From positions 1 through 28,922 of the forward strand of contig JBMOPD010000080.1 of the NCBI GenBank assembly GCA_049323615.1: a DNA stretch of 28,922 bases. Reading direction: 5' to 3'. This stretch comes from JBMOPD01 sp049323615 (GTDB lineage: Bacteria; Bacillota; Desulfotomaculia; Desulfotomaculales; Desulfocucumaceae). Shown in pieces: positions 15,144 to 24,012 of the stretch. The notes beneath the pieces are model-generated. The model was not told where the DNA came from, did no database searches, and worked only from the letters and a program-made list of their open reading frames with translations. Each line of letters begins with the position of its first letter. Position 1 is the first letter of the stretch. A program made the position numbers and the translations under genes.

Positions 15144-15993
15144 GAAATTGAAAATTTTCCTTGAGATGATCAGGGTTGAGCATACCCTTTTCGCCCTGCC
15201 CTTTGCCTATACCGGGGCGCTGCTGGTGGAAAAGAAAATACCGTCGGGCCATGACCTGTTCTGGATTACCCTGGCCATGGTGGGCGCCAGGACGGCGGCC
15301 ATGTCCCTGAACAGGATCATCGACCGCCATATTGACGCCAGAAATCCCCGCACGGCCAACCGGGCCATTCCCAGGGGGCTGATCTCCGCATCCGAGGTCT
15401 GGATTTACGTCGTACTTTCTTTCGCCCTGCTCCTGATTTCGGCGTACAACCTCAGCCCCCTGGCCTTCAAGCTTTCACCGCTGGCCGCGCTGGTCCTCTT
15501 TATTTACCCGTATACCAAGCGGTTTACCTGGAACTGTCACCTGATCCTGGGCCTGGCCCTGGGGATAGCGCCCCTGGGCGCGTGGATAGCCATTGCCAAC
15601 AGGTTTGACCTGGCCCCCATGCTAATGTGCGCCGGAGTGGCGTTCTGGGTGGCCGGATTCGATATCATCTACGGCTGTGATGACTACGATTTTGACCGGG
15701 CGGAGGGCCTTTATTCCATTCCCGCCCGTTTTGGAATAAGGATTGGCCTCCGGGTCTCGGCGGCATTTCATGCCATTGCCTTTCTGCTGTTTGTGGCGGT
15801 GGCCGTTGTGCTGCAACTGGGCCTGTTTTACTACGCCGGAATGGTTGTGGCGGCGGCGCTGCTTTTTTTTCAGCACTATCTGCTGAAGCCCGAAGATTTT
15901 TCCAAGTCCGGGATGGCCTTTTTTAACCTCAACGCCATCCTGAGCGGGGCAGTTTTTTTATTTACCCTGCTTGATGTGGTTATATCCTTATAA
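15133..15993 (+). CDS. mqnP: UbiA-family polyprenyltransferase, menaquinone biosynthesis
   Basis: The 286-residue integral membrane protein has about eight helices and both aspartate motifs of the UbiA family: N60-R-I-I-D64-R-H-I-D68 in the first loop and D177-I-I-Y180-x3-D184-x3-D188 in the second, which bind the magnesium-diphosphate of the prenyl donor. Given its position between a UbiD-type decarboxylase and mqnE, it probably attaches the polyprenyl chain to the naphthoate product of the futalosine pathway. It begins inside the end of the decarboxylase gene (11-base overlap), with AGGAAGTGGGG upstream as ribosome binding site, so the two are translationally coupled. The prenyl diphosphate synthase supplying it may involve the degenerate protein encoded at 12100. 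Confidence 0.9.
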   Translation: MAFRKLKIFLEMIRVEHTLFALPFAYTGALLVEKKIPSGHDLFWITLAMVGARTAAMSLNRIIDRHIDARNPRTANRAIPRGLISASEVWIYVVLSFALLLISAYNLSPLAFKLSPLAALVLFIYPYTKRFTWNCHLILGLALGIAPLGAWIAIANRFDLAPMLMCAGVAFWVAGFDIIYGCDDYDFDRAEGLYSIPARFGIRIGLRVSAAFHAIAFLLFVAVAVVLQLGLFYYAGMVVAAALLFFQHYLLKPEDFSKSGMAFFNLNAILSGAVFLFTLLDVVISL

Positions 15994-16009
15994 GCCTGCA
16001 CTTTGCGGT

Positions 16010-16046
16010 CAGAATCCAGAATGCAAAATTCAGAATCCAGAATTCC
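16010..16046. repeat. CAGAATTC-type short repeat cluster
   Basis: The stretch contains repeated CAGAATCC/CAGAATTC units, including CAGAATCCAGAATTC at its end. The same core appears at 19131-19157 and in reverse orientation at 26211-26240. Confidence 0.6.
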
Positions 16047-16058
16047 CCCCTGGGGGAA
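16043..16058 (+). promoter_or_regulatory. Hairpin covering the mqnE ribosome binding site
   Basis: TTCCCC at 16043-16048 pairs with GGGGAA at 16053-16058, placing part of the GGGGGAAAGGGG Shine-Dalgarno region of mqnE in a stem. It could lower mqnE translation unless opened, a role inferred from position only. Confidence 0.4.
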
Positions 16059-16063
16059 AGGGG

Positions 16064-17176
16064 ATGAAAAATATGTCCGAACTATTTAAAAACAGTGGCC
16101 TTGAAGATATAGAACGTAAGGTTGAGGCCGGGGAGAGGCTTACCGGGGAAGACGGGCTGCGCCTCTTGAATTCAAAGGACTTGCTTTCCCTGGGCCGGAT
16201 GGCAGACGTGGTAAGACATAGAAAGCACGGTGACAGGGTGTATTTCATCATGAACCGGCACATCAACCACACCAATGTCTGCGTCAACAGGTGCAAATTT
16301 TGCGCCTTCGGCAGGGACGAAAGCGACCCGGGAGCTTATACCCTGACTCTGGATGAAATTGAGAACAAGGCCCTGGAGTACAGGGGCCGCGGCATCACTG
16401 AAATTCATATCGTGGGCGGCCTGAATGAAAAGCTGGGCTTTGATTATTATACCGAGATGCTCCGGAGGGTTCGCCGGGCGCTGCCCGGAGTGATCATACA
16501 GTCATTCACGGCCGTGGAAGTGGACTACCTGGCCCGCAGCCACAACATTTCCGTGGAGAAGGTATTGGCTGCTTTGAAAGAGGCCGGGCTTGACTCGCTT
16601 CCCGGCGGGGGTGCCGAGGTGTTTTCCCCCCGGGTGCGGCAGCTTGTCTGCCCCAAAAAAATAAGCGGGGAGAGGTGGCTTGAGGTGCACGAGTCGGCTC
16701 ACCGCCTGGGTATGCCCACCAATGCCACCATTTTGTACGGTCATGTGGAAACCCCCGCGGAGAGGATAGACCACCTACTCCGGTTGCGGGACCTCCAGGA
16801 CCGGACCGGTGGGTTCCTGGCCTTCATACCGCTGGCCTTTCATCCCAAAAACACCCGGCTGGAACATCCGGGAAGGTCCGGGACCACCGGTTACGACGAC
16901 CTGAAGATGCTGGCGGTATCCAGGCTGATGCTGGATAACTTCAACCATATCAAGGCCTTCTGGATCATGATCGGTCCCAAAATAGCCCAGGTTTCGCTTT
17001 CCTTTGGGGTTAATGACCTGGACGGGACGGTGGAAGAGGAAAAGATAGTCCACGACGCCGGCGCTGAGACCGACCAGCGCCTGCCCAGGGATGAAATAGT
17101 CAGGATGATTAAAGCGGCGGGGAAAATTCCGGTGGAAAGGGACACCCTGTACAACATCATCAGGGAATACGAGTAA
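16064..17176 (+). CDS. mqnE: Aminofutalosine synthase
   Basis: This 370-residue radical SAM enzyme joins 3-[(1-carboxyvinyl)oxy]benzoate to S-adenosylmethionine to give aminofutalosine, the second step of the futalosine route to menaquinone. The iron-sulfur motif C73-x3-C77-x2-C80 (NVCVNRCKFCAFGR) is preceded by the family-specific MNRHINHTN; HIVGGLNEKLGFDYY and LDSLPGGGAEVFS follow. It differs from MqnC (18036) by HIVGGLN in place of LIQGGLHP and FIPLAFHPKNTRLEH in place of the FIPWSFQPGNT stretch. The ATG at 16064 is preceded by a GGGGGAAAGGGG sequence; a frame extending up to 15971 reads through a dispersed repeat and is not used. An ATG at 16073 is an alternative. The enzyme is followed by mqnA after 18 bases. 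Confidence 0.93.
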   Translation: MKNMSELFKNSGLEDIERKVEAGERLTGEDGLRLLNSKDLLSLGRMADVVRHRKHGDRVYFIMNRHINHTNVCVNRCKFCAFGRDESDPGAYTLTLDEIENKALEYRGRGITEIHIVGGLNEKLGFDYYTEMLRRVRRALPGVIIQSFTAVEVDYLARSHNISVEKVLAALKEAGLDSLPGGGAEVFSPRVRQLVCPKKISGERWLEVHESAHRLGMPTNATILYGHVETPAERIDHLLRLRDLQDRTGGFLAFIPLAFHPKNTRLEHPGRSGTTGYDDLKMLAVSRLMLDNFNHIKAFWIMIGPKIAQVSLSFGVNDLDGTVEEEKIVHDAGAETDQRLPRDEIVRMIKAAGKIPVERDTLYNIIREYE

Positions 17177-17194
17177 CGGCAAGGGGGGATTCAG

Positions 17195-18043
17195 GTGGCA
17201 ATGATCCGCTTGGGACAGGTTGAGTATCTAAACTGCCTGCCGGTATATCACGCTTTGGAGGAAGGCCTGATAGATTTTCGGGGGAGTCTGGTAAAGGGTC
17301 CCCCCGCCAGGTTAAACAGCATGTTCCTGGAAGGTAAACTGGATGTTACCCCTATTTCATCCATTGAATATGCCAGAAACACCGGCAGCTGCGTGATACT
17401 GCCCGACATTTCCATAAGCGCGGACGGGCGGGTGGCCAGCATACTGCTTTTCAGCAGGCGACCGGTTACCGAGTTGGAGGGAAAAAGTATAGCCGTTACC
17501 ACCTCTTCAGCAACGTCGGTGGTGCTGCTGAAAATTCTCATGGAGCACTACTTCCACGTGGATGCGGAGTTGTGCCCGCGCCGCCCGGACCTTAAAGAAA
17601 TGCTAAAGCACGGAGACGGGGCCCTGCTGATCGGTGACGACGCCATGCTGGCGCACAGGATGGTGGCTGATGAGGGCCTGGATTTAATCGTCACAGACCT
17701 GGGAGAGGCCTGGAAGCAGTTTACCGGGGAAAGCATGATATACGCCGTCTGGGTGGTGCGGGAGGATTATGCCCGGCAGAACCCCGGGGAGGTTGACAGG
17801 CTAAGCAAACTTCTGGTGGAATCAAAAAACCTGGGCATGTCCGATTTAAAGCCGGTAATAAAGAAAGCCCGTAAAAGGACGGGTCTCCCCCTGCCCGTAC
17901 TGGAGGATTATTTCCAGACCATCCGCTATAATTTCGACCGGGATTACAGGCGGGCGCTTTTATTGTTTTACGATTACGCATACAAGAGCGGGATAATTGA
18001 TTACCGCGCCAAACTCAAAGTATGGGGTGAAACGGATGAATAA
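17195..18043 (+). CDS. mqnA: Chorismate dehydratase
   Basis: The 282-residue protein is a member of the MqnA/MqnD periplasmic-binding-like fold that acts as an enzyme in the cytoplasm. It converts chorismate to 3-[(1-carboxyvinyl)oxy]benzoate, the first step of the futalosine pathway. Recognisable parts are the N-terminal RLGQVEYLNCLPVYHALEEG, LDVTPISSIEYARN, the SIAVTTSSATSVVLLKILM segment, GALLIGDDAML and DLGEAWKQFTG. The length and the IEYA and IGDDA motifs fit MqnA rather than MqnD. The start is GTG at 17195 after GGGGGG, or ATG at 17201 after AGGTGG. Its end overlaps mqnC by eight bases. It lies in the order mqnE-mqnA-mqnC, although the pathway order is A, E, then B, C and D. Confidence 0.93.
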   Translation: MAMIRLGQVEYLNCLPVYHALEEGLIDFRGSLVKGPPARLNSMFLEGKLDVTPISSIEYARNTGSCVILPDISISADGRVASILLFSRRPVTELEGKSIAVTTSSATSVVLLKILMEHYFHVDAELCPRRPDLKEMLKHGDGALLIGDDAMLAHRMVADEGLDLIVTDLGEAWKQFTGESMIYAVWVVREDYARQNPGEVDRLSKLLVESKNLGMSDLKPVIKKARKRTGLPLPVLEDYFQTIRYNFDRDYRRALLLFYDYAYKSGIIDYRAKLKVWGETDE

Positions 18044-19103
18044 ATACGGCCGGCTGCTGGAAAAGGCGGTGGCCGGAGAGCGCCTGACCGTTGCCGAAGG
18101 TGTTGATATTTACCAGCACTGTGATCTGGTTGAGATCGGCAGGGCGGCCGATTTAATCAGGCGCAAGATCCATCCGGATAATTACGTCACCTTTGTCATT
18201 GACCGCAACATCAATTACACCAACGTGTGTGTAAACCGGTGCCTGTTTTGCGCCTTTTACCGGGGGGCGGAAGACCGGGAGGCGTATGTTCTAACCAAGC
18301 AGGACCTGTTTAAAAAAATAGAGGAAACACTGGCTGTTAACGGCACCGAGGTGCTTATCCAGGGCGGCCTGCACCCTGAACTGGGGCTGGAATACTATAT
18401 CGACATGCTCAGGTCGGTAAAAGAGCGCTACGACATACACATCCATTCCTTTTCCCCGCCCGAGGTGGTCCACATGGCCACGACTTCGGGGCTGCCGGTG
18501 GGCGAGGTGATCAGGAGGCTCAAATCGGCGGGGCTGGACTCACTGCCGGGCGGCGGCGCGGAAATACTGGTGGACCGGGTCAGGAAGCTGGTCAGCCCCC
18601 GGAAAATTTCCTGGCGGCAGTGGATGGATGTCATGCAGGAAGCTCACCGGCAGGGAATGAGGACAACGGCCACCATGATGTTCGGCCACGTGGAAACGGT
18701 GGAAGAGAGGATAATACACATGGCCAGGGTGCGCCAGGCCCAGGACGAAACCGGAGGATTCACAGCCTTTATTCCCTGGAGCTTTCAGCCCGGCAACACC
18801 CGGCTGGGGGGCAGGCCGGCCACCGGGGTGGACTACCTGAAGACACTGGCCCTGGCCAGGATAATGCTGGACAATGTTCCCAACATACAGGCCTCCTGGG
18901 TCACCCAGGGCGCCAAAATGGCCCAGGTAGCCCTCACTTTCGGGGCCAACGATTTCGGCAGCACCATGCTGGAAGAAAATGTTGTCCGGGCCGCCGGGGT
19001 AACGTACCGGGTGCCCATGGAGGAGATTATCCGGGTCATCCGGGACGCCGGCTTCAGGCCGGCCCAGAGGACGACACTGTATCAGGTTATAAGAGACTAT
19101 TAA
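18036..19103 (+). CDS. mqnC: Cyclic dehypoxanthinyl futalosine synthase
   Basis: This 355-residue radical SAM enzyme cyclises dehypoxanthinyl futalosine, the step that forms the second ring of the naphthoquinone precursor. The cluster motif C65-x3-C69-x2-C72 (NVCVNRCLFCAFYR) follows FVIDRNINYTN; other family blocks are VLIQGGLHPELGLEYY, HIHSFSPPEVVHMA, LDSLPGGGAEILVDRVR and FGANDFGSTMLEENVV. The ATG at 18036 lies within the last codons of mqnA and has GGGGTGA upstream, so translation is coupled. The upstream hydrolase (mqnB) and the downstream 1,4-dihydroxy-6-naphthoate synthase (mqnD) are not in the window. It is the last gene of the menaquinone block; a dispersed repeat and a convergent DedA gene follow, with no obvious terminator. 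Confidence 0.95.
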   Translation: MNKYGRLLEKAVAGERLTVAEGVDIYQHCDLVEIGRAADLIRRKIHPDNYVTFVIDRNINYTNVCVNRCLFCAFYRGAEDREAYVLTKQDLFKKIEETLAVNGTEVLIQGGLHPELGLEYYIDMLRSVKERYDIHIHSFSPPEVVHMATTSGLPVGEVIRRLKSAGLDSLPGGGAEILVDRVRKLVSPRKISWRQWMDVMQEAHRQGMRTTATMMFGHVETVEERIIHMARVRQAQDETGGFTAFIPWSFQPGNTRLGGRPATGVDYLKTLALARIMLDNVPNIQASWVTQGAKMAQVALTFGANDFGSTMLEENVVRAAGVTYRVPMEEIIRVIRDAGFRPAQRTTLYQVIRDY

Positions 19104-19130
19104 AAGCTTCAGGGTCCGGCTAAGCGGTCG

Positions 19131-19157
19131 GAATCCAGAATTCAAAAATCCAGAATG
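19131..19157. repeat. CAGAATTC-type short repeat cluster
   Basis: Contains GAATCCAGAATTC and a second ATCCAGAAT, matching the element at 16010-16046. It lies in the gap after mqnC; the remainder of 19104-19222 shows nothing I can name. Confidence 0.55.
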
Positions 19158-19222
19158 AAAAAGCTGGCAGAGCGTGCAGCCTCGCGGGGGTCATTTGATA
19201 GCCGTTCCGGTTGCACGACTAA

Positions 19223-19861
19223 TCAGCTTTTTTTCTGTGTAACAAAGCGCTTAAAGGCCAGGATTGCCGCTGCGGCCAGGGCGGCCAGCAGCAGCGCCTC
19301 CCACTGGTAGCGGTCCAGTACCCGGCTTACCAGGTCGAGCCTCTGGCCGAAAAACCTGCCCAGGGAGACAAAGGTGGTTATCCAGAGGGCCGCCCCGATG
19401 GCGGCGAAGGTGATTGTTTTGGTAAAGGTCATGCCGGCGATGCCGGAAAGATAGGGTGTAATGTGCCTTACACCAGGGGTGAAATAGGCGATTATGATAA
19501 CCGCCGGGCCGAACCGGCTGAACCACCTTTCCGCCCGCTCAATCTTCCGGCCGGTGATCCGCAGGTATTTCCCATATTTTAAGAAAAAGGGCTTTCCCAC
19601 CCTGAGGCCGATGGTGTAGCTGATGCTAAAACCCGTAAGGCTGCCGGTGAAGGCAGACAGGAAAAGGGGGCCGAAGCTGAGCTGCCCTGTCTGGACGAGG
19701 ATGCCGGCAAGTGTAAGGATGGTCTTTGAAGGCAGGAAAACCCCCATGGTGTCTATTACAAAGAGGGCGTACAGCCCGGCGTATTTGTAGGTGGAAATGA
19801 TATACAGAACATTTTCCTTAATTTCCAATTCCTTCTCCCCGTTTTTGGGTAAAATAAACAT
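19223..19861 (-). CDS. DedA family membrane protein
   Basis: The 212-residue protein has about five membrane segments and the DedA (SNARE-associated/VTT) signature: a GVFLPSKTILTLAG re-entrant region near residues 40-53 and FTPGVRHITPYLSGIAGM at about residues 127-144, with the conserved G-x-R. DedA proteins act in membrane lipid turnover; some flip undecaprenyl phosphate or phosphatidylethanolamine. The usual PGE of the first motif is PSK here, so the acidic residue of the first re-entrant loop is missing. It is transcribed divergently from selA, with 143 bases between them. No operon partner is seen on its strand. Confidence 0.85.
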   Translation of the reverse strand: MFILPKNGEKELEIKENVLYIISTYKYAGLYALFVIDTMGVFLPSKTILTLAGILVQTGQLSFGPLFLSAFTGSLTGFSISYTIGLRVGKPFFLKYGKYLRITGRKIERAERWFSRFGPAVIIIAYFTPGVRHITPYLSGIAGMTFTKTITFAAIGAALWITTFVSLGRFFGQRLDLVSRVLDRYQWEALLLAALAAAAILAFKRFVTQKKS

Positions 19862-20004
19862 GGCAATTGACGGAACCGCTATTTTATATTAACATGACGT
19901 CAGTATTTGCGGAAGGAATGAAATAATTTCAAGCCGCGGAACAGGTTGGGATTGGGGATTATCTCCGTGGTTAAATCTTTTAAAGGCGTTTATCGGAGGT
20001 TGGC

Positions 20005-21468
20005 ATGGTTAATAATAAGTCGGTACTGAGGCGGATACCCAAGGTGGATGAAGTGCTGAAAATGCTGGAGGTGGAAAACCTTACCGGCATTCATCCCCGG
20101 GAACTGGTGGTGGAGGCTGTAAGAAAAACTCTGGACGACATAAGGCAGGGAATAATTGAGGGCCGCATCGGCGGGGGGGACCTGGAAGGACTGATTAGTC
20201 CCAAAGCGATCCCGGCCCGGGTGGTTTCAATGGCCGAGCGCATGGCCAGGCCGAACTTGAGAAGGGTGATCAATGCCACCGGGGTGGTGCTGCACACCAA
20301 CCTGGGCCGGGCCGTCCTGGGTCCGGGGGCCATAGAGGCCGTGCACATGGCCGCGACGGGGTACAGCAACCTGGAGCTGAACCTGGACAGCGGGAAAAGG
20401 GGATCGCGCTATGCCCCGGTGGAAGGGATCCTGTCCAGGCTTACGGGCGCCCAGTCGTCCCTGGTGGTCAACAATAACGCCGCCGCCGTCCTGCTGGCCC
20501 TGAGCACCCTGGCCAAGGGGGGCGAGGTTATTGTCTCCAGGGGTCAACTGGTGGAAATAGGCGGGTCCTTCCGCATCCCCGAGGTCATGGAGCAGAGCGG
20601 CGCCATCCTCAGGGAGGTGGGGTCCACCAACAAGACGTATCCCGACGATTACCGGAGAGTGATAAATGAAAAGACAGCCCTGCTGCTGCACGTGCACACC
20701 AGCAACTACCGGATTGTCGGGTTTACCAGGGAGACCACGGTGGAGGAACTGGCGGAGCTGGGCAGGGAAACCGGGATTCCGGTAATGAGCGATCTCGGCA
20801 GCGGATCCCTGCTGGGCATGGATCAATTGGGCCTCCCCCCTGAGCCCACCGTACAGGAGACCGTGGCGGCGGGGGCCGACGTGGTCACCTTCTCGGGGGA
20901 CAAGCTGCTGGGCGGGCCCCAGGCGGGAATAATAGTGGGGAAAAGAGAGCTGCTGGAAAGGATGAAGAAAAACCCGCTGACCAGGGCCGTCAGGATAGAC
21001 AAGATGACGGTGGCGGCGCTGGAAGCCACCCTGCGGGAATACCTGGACGTAAAGACTGTGATGCAGAATGTTCCCACCCTGCGCATGATCGGCACCCCCG
21101 GGGAACAGTTGTACGACAGGGCCGGGGCGTTGTCCCGGCTGCTGGAAGAGGCGGTGGGGGGCAGGGCGCAAATTGCGGTGGAAAAGGGTTCCTCGGCGGT
21201 GGGCGGCGGGGCCATGCCCACGGCGGAACTGCCTGCCTGGCTGGTGTCGGTTAGGCCGGCGGGGATGACGGTGGAGGAACTGGCCGGGCGGCTGAGAGAG
21301 GGAGACCCCGCCGTGGTGGGAAGGATTCAGGACGACCGTTTGTTGTTGGACGTGCGCACCATTTTTAAGGGTGAAGACATAATTCTTGCCGGTGCTTTGG
21401 CCATGGCCATGGGCAGGGAGGGAGAAAAGGGTGAAAAGCCTCACCATCGGGACAGCGGGGCATGTTGA
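20005..21468 (+). CDS. selA: L-seryl-tRNA(Sec) selenium transferase
   Basis: This 487-residue PLP enzyme turns seryl-tRNA(Sec) into selenocysteinyl-tRNA(Sec) using selenophosphate. The PLP lysine is K300 in VVTFSGDKLLGGPQAG; other landmarks are NATGVVLHTNLGRA (residues 90-103), YSNLELNLDSGKRGSRYAPVE and HTSNYRIVGFT. It is of normal length apart from a C-terminal tail that runs 38 bases into selB. The ATG follows a well-spaced GGAGG. Together with selB it shows that the organism makes selenoproteins, probably formate dehydrogenase or similar, although none is encoded in the window. Neither selC nor selD is present here. Confidence 0.96.
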   Translation: MVNNKSVLRRIPKVDEVLKMLEVENLTGIHPRELVVEAVRKTLDDIRQGIIEGRIGGGDLEGLISPKAIPARVVSMAERMARPNLRRVINATGVVLHTNLGRAVLGPGAIEAVHMAATGYSNLELNLDSGKRGSRYAPVEGILSRLTGAQSSLVVNNNAAAVLLALSTLAKGGEVIVSRGQLVEIGGSFRIPEVMEQSGAILREVGSTNKTYPDDYRRVINEKTALLLHVHTSNYRIVGFTRETTVEELAELGRETGIPVMSDLGSGSLLGMDQLGLPPEPTVQETVAAGADVVTFSGDKLLGGPQAGIIVGKRELLERMKKNPLTRAVRIDKMTVAALEATLREYLDVKTVMQNVPTLRMIGTPGEQLYDRAGALSRLLEEAVGGRAQIAVEKGSSAVGGGAMPTAELPAWLVSVRPAGMTVEELAGRLREGDPAVVGRIQDDRLLLDVRTIFKGEDIILAGALAMAMGREGEKGEKPHHRDSGAC

Positions 21469-23353
21469 CCACGGTAAGACAATGCTGGTCAAGGCCCTGA
21501 CCGGGATTGACACCGACAGGCTCAAGGAGGAGCGGGAAAGAGGCATCTCCATAGAGCTGGGCTTTGCCTTTTTGGACCTGCCCGGGGGGAGAAGGGCCGG
21601 CATTGTGGACGTGCCCGGCCATGAAAGGTTTATCAAGAACATGCTGGCCGGCGTCGGAGGCATTGACATGGTCCTTTTCGTCATTGCCGCCGACGAGGGG
21701 GTAATGCCCCAGACCAGGGAGCACCTGGACATTATCCAGTTACTGCAAATAAGGCACGGGATTGTGGCGCTGACCAAGACGGACCTGGTGGACGAGGAAT
21801 GGCTCGCCCTGGTGAAGGAGGAAGTACTGGACTATCTGAAGGGCACAGTTCTGGAAAATGCTCCTTTAATTGAAGTGTCCTCGGCAACCGGCAAGGGGAT
21901 TGAAGAGCTGAAGGCCGCCCTGGCCAGGCTGGCTGGTGAGGTGGAACAGAGATCCGCCGGCGGTCCCATGAGGCTGCCGGTGGACAGGGTGTTTTCGGTT
22001 ACCGGGTTCGGCACCGTGGTTACCGGCACGCTGCGGTCGGGCAGCGCCGCTGTCGGAGACATGGTGGAGGTGCTGCCCCAGGGCATTAATTCCAGGATCC
22101 GCAATATCCACGTGCACGGGAAAAAGGTGGAAAGGGCGGCAGCGGGCCAGCGGGCGGCCCTCAACCTGACCGGGGTGGAGGTTGAGCAGGCGCCCAGGGG
22201 CAGCGTGGTGGCCACGGCGGGTTATTTAAAACCCTCGGACAGGCTGGATGTCCGGCTGCAGCTCCTCAGGAGCGCAAAAATATTGAAAAACAGGGCCAGG
22301 GTCAGGCTATATCTCGGCACCGCCGAGATCTTCGGCAGGGTTATACTGCTTGACAGAGATGAACTGGAGCCGGGACAGTGGGCCTACGCCCAGCTTTTGC
22401 TGGAAGAGAAGGCTGTGGCCGTCAGGGGGGACAGGTTTGTCATCCGTTTATATTCACCCATGATCACCATCGGCGGCGGCAGCGTCATCGACTCAAAACC
22501 GGGAAAGCACAGGAGATTTAAAGAGGAAGTGATCGAGTCCATCTCCACCAGGGAGAGGGGAACCCCCGCAGAACTGATCCGGCAGCTGCTGGACGGCAGG
22601 CCGGTAATGCTGACGGTGGAGGAAATAGCGCAGGCCGCCGGGCTGAATGTCGGGGAAACCGGGGATACTCTGGCCGGGCTGTCCCGGGACGGGGCTGTTC
22701 GCCATGTTGAGGGCGACGGGGGAGGGTACTATGCAGGCGCGGAGTGGTACCGGAAGTGGTCTTCGGAGGTGAAAGCCCTGGTTGCCGGTTATCACCGGGA
22801 ATATCCCATACGTGAAGGGTACCCCAAGGAAGAGATCCGCTCCAGAAAATTTGCCGGGCTCAGTTCCAGGCAGTTTCAGTTTCTGCTGCAGTCCCTGGAA
22901 TCGGACGGGATTATCAGGAGTGACGCCAAAACCGTTTCCGACCCCGCCTTCGTGCCGGAACCGGGGGCTGAATTAAAGGGTAAACTATCCCTTATAGAAT
23001 CAAAGTACAGGGAGTCGGCCATGCAGCCTCCATCGTGGAACGATGCCGCCGGCAGCGCCGGCCTGGACCAGTCCCTGGCCGGGGAGGCCCTCCACTACCT
23101 GATCCGGCAGGGAGTCCTGGTTAAAGTGGCGGAGGATTTGTATTTTCATGCCTCGGCCCTGGCCGGCGCCAAGTCAAAATTGGCCGAATTCTTCGCCGCC
23201 AAGGGCGAAATAACCGTGGGCGAAGCCAGGGATATTTTCAACACCTCCAGAAAATACGCCCTGCCTTTACTGGAGTACTTTGACCGGGAAAAAATAACCA
23301 GGCGCATGGGGGACGTGAGAGTGCCCGGGAGGGAAATAAAGCCCAGAAGCTAG
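21431..23353 (+). CDS. selB: Selenocysteine-specific translation elongation factor
   Basis: This protein of about 640 residues delivers selenocysteinyl-tRNA to UGA codons that carry a SECIS hairpin. The N-terminal GTPase has G1 GTAGHVDHGKT, G3 DVPGHERFIKNM, G4 TKTDLVDE and G5 SSATGKG; domains II and III follow (DRVFSVTGFGTVVTGTL, FVIRLYSPMITIGGG). The C-terminal half has the winged-helix repeats that read the SECIS, with YPIREGYPKEEIRSRKF and the last repeat ending in VPGREIKPRS. The GTG at 21431, with GGGAGGGAGAAAAGG before it, is chosen because the sequence MKSLTIGTAGHVDHGKT is the normal start; a longer frame to 21386 is just selA read in another frame. It overlaps selA. Confidence 0.96.
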   Translation: MKSLTIGTAGHVDHGKTMLVKALTGIDTDRLKEERERGISIELGFAFLDLPGGRRAGIVDVPGHERFIKNMLAGVGGIDMVLFVIAADEGVMPQTREHLDIIQLLQIRHGIVALTKTDLVDEEWLALVKEEVLDYLKGTVLENAPLIEVSSATGKGIEELKAALARLAGEVEQRSAGGPMRLPVDRVFSVTGFGTVVTGTLRSGSAAVGDMVEVLPQGINSRIRNIHVHGKKVERAAAGQRAALNLTGVEVEQAPRGSVVATAGYLKPSDRLDVRLQLLRSAKILKNRARVRLYLGTAEIFGRVILLDRDELEPGQWAYAQLLLEEKAVAVRGDRFVIRLYSPMITIGGGSVIDSKPGKHRRFKEEVIESISTRERGTPAELIRQLLDGRPVMLTVEEIAQAAGLNVGETGDTLAGLSRDGAVRHVEGDGGGYYAGAEWYRKWSSEVKALVAGYHREYPIREGYPKEEIRSRKFAGLSSRQFQFLLQSLESDGIIRSDAKTVSDPAFVPEPGAELKGKLSLIESKYRESAMQPPSWNDAAGSAGLDQSLAGEALHYLIRQGVLVKVAEDLYFHASALAGAKSKLAEFFAAKGEITVGEARDIFNTSRKYALPLLEYFDREKITRRMGDVRVPGREIKPRS

Positions 23354-23371
23354 ACCCCATTTTCAATCCCG

Positions 23372-23821
23372 TTAGGGTGCTATTCTTTCCCGGGGCCAGA
23401 GGAACAGCCCGGTTTCCTCGTCGTGGATACGGGAAAAGTCGCTTGTTTCGGGGATGTATTCATTTATTATGTACTCGCAGGCGAACACAATGGTGCCCTC
23501 CATCAGGTGGCCGCCGTAAAGTTTGCCCTGGCCGTTGGACAGGGCCAGGTGCGCGTGTACGTTCGGTTGGCCGTCCTTTATGGAGACGTTGCCCTGCAGG
23601 CTTATAATTTCCTGATGGTAGTCGTAGTCCAAAGTGACATATTCCCTGGGTTCCTGCAGATAAAACCCAACTGCGGCCTTGCTTACGGTGCCGATGGCCT
23701 GGATTTTCCCCAGCCGGATATTGGCTTCAGTACACAGCCGGGTAAGCGCCTCCAGCAGGTCGTCACCCTTTTTGAGCCTGCCGATCAGGGTTCTGCCGCG
23801 TGCTACCGTTACGGGATACAT
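23372..23821 (-). CDS. PPC/DUF296 domain protein
   Basis: The 149-residue product is a single PPC (plants and prokaryotes conserved) domain. Diagnostic parts are IQAIGTVSKAAVGFYL, the histidine cluster NVHAHLALSNGQGKLYGGHL and EGTIVFACEYIINEY, which form a trimer with a metal site from the three histidines. The bacterial single-domain proteins have no AT-hook and no settled function. The ATG at 23821 is favoured over an upstream one at 23857 because GGAGG lies about nine bases before it. It ends convergently with selB, leaving 18 bases between them, and is divergent from the methyltransferase gene. Confidence 0.85.
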   Translation of the reverse strand: MYPVTVARGRTLIGRLKKGDDLLEALTRLCTEANIRLGKIQAIGTVSKAAVGFYLQEPREYVTLDYDYHQEIISLQGNVSIKDGQPNVHAHLALSNGQGKLYGGHLMEGTIVFACEYIINEYIPETSDFSRIHDEETGLFLWPRERIAP

Positions 23822-24012
23822 CGGTGAAAGCCTCCTCGTAGATAAAATAAATGCCAAGAATATTATAATCGAAATTACCTGATATGAATATTTTTTTGTA
23901 AATTTTCCGCTAAAGTGTCAGCCGTGGGAGGGGACGGACGATCGGCAGTCATTCGGGAGAAACGATAATAAACGAGATAAAGAGGGAAGGAAAGGTAACC
24001 TTTGCCAGGTAC

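Noticed and set aside
15971..16063. N-terminal extension of mqnE up to 15971
   Set aside because: It would translate through a dispersed repeat and the hairpin, and the normal mqnE start with ribosome binding site is at 16064.
19862..20004. selC (tRNA-Sec) near selA
   Set aside because: No cloverleaf is visible in this gap or elsewhere in the window apart from tRNA-Pro.
20227..21777. Very long minus-strand frame opposite selA and selB
   Set aside because: It is an artefact of GC-rich codon use; the protein is low-complexity and both plus-strand genes are certain.
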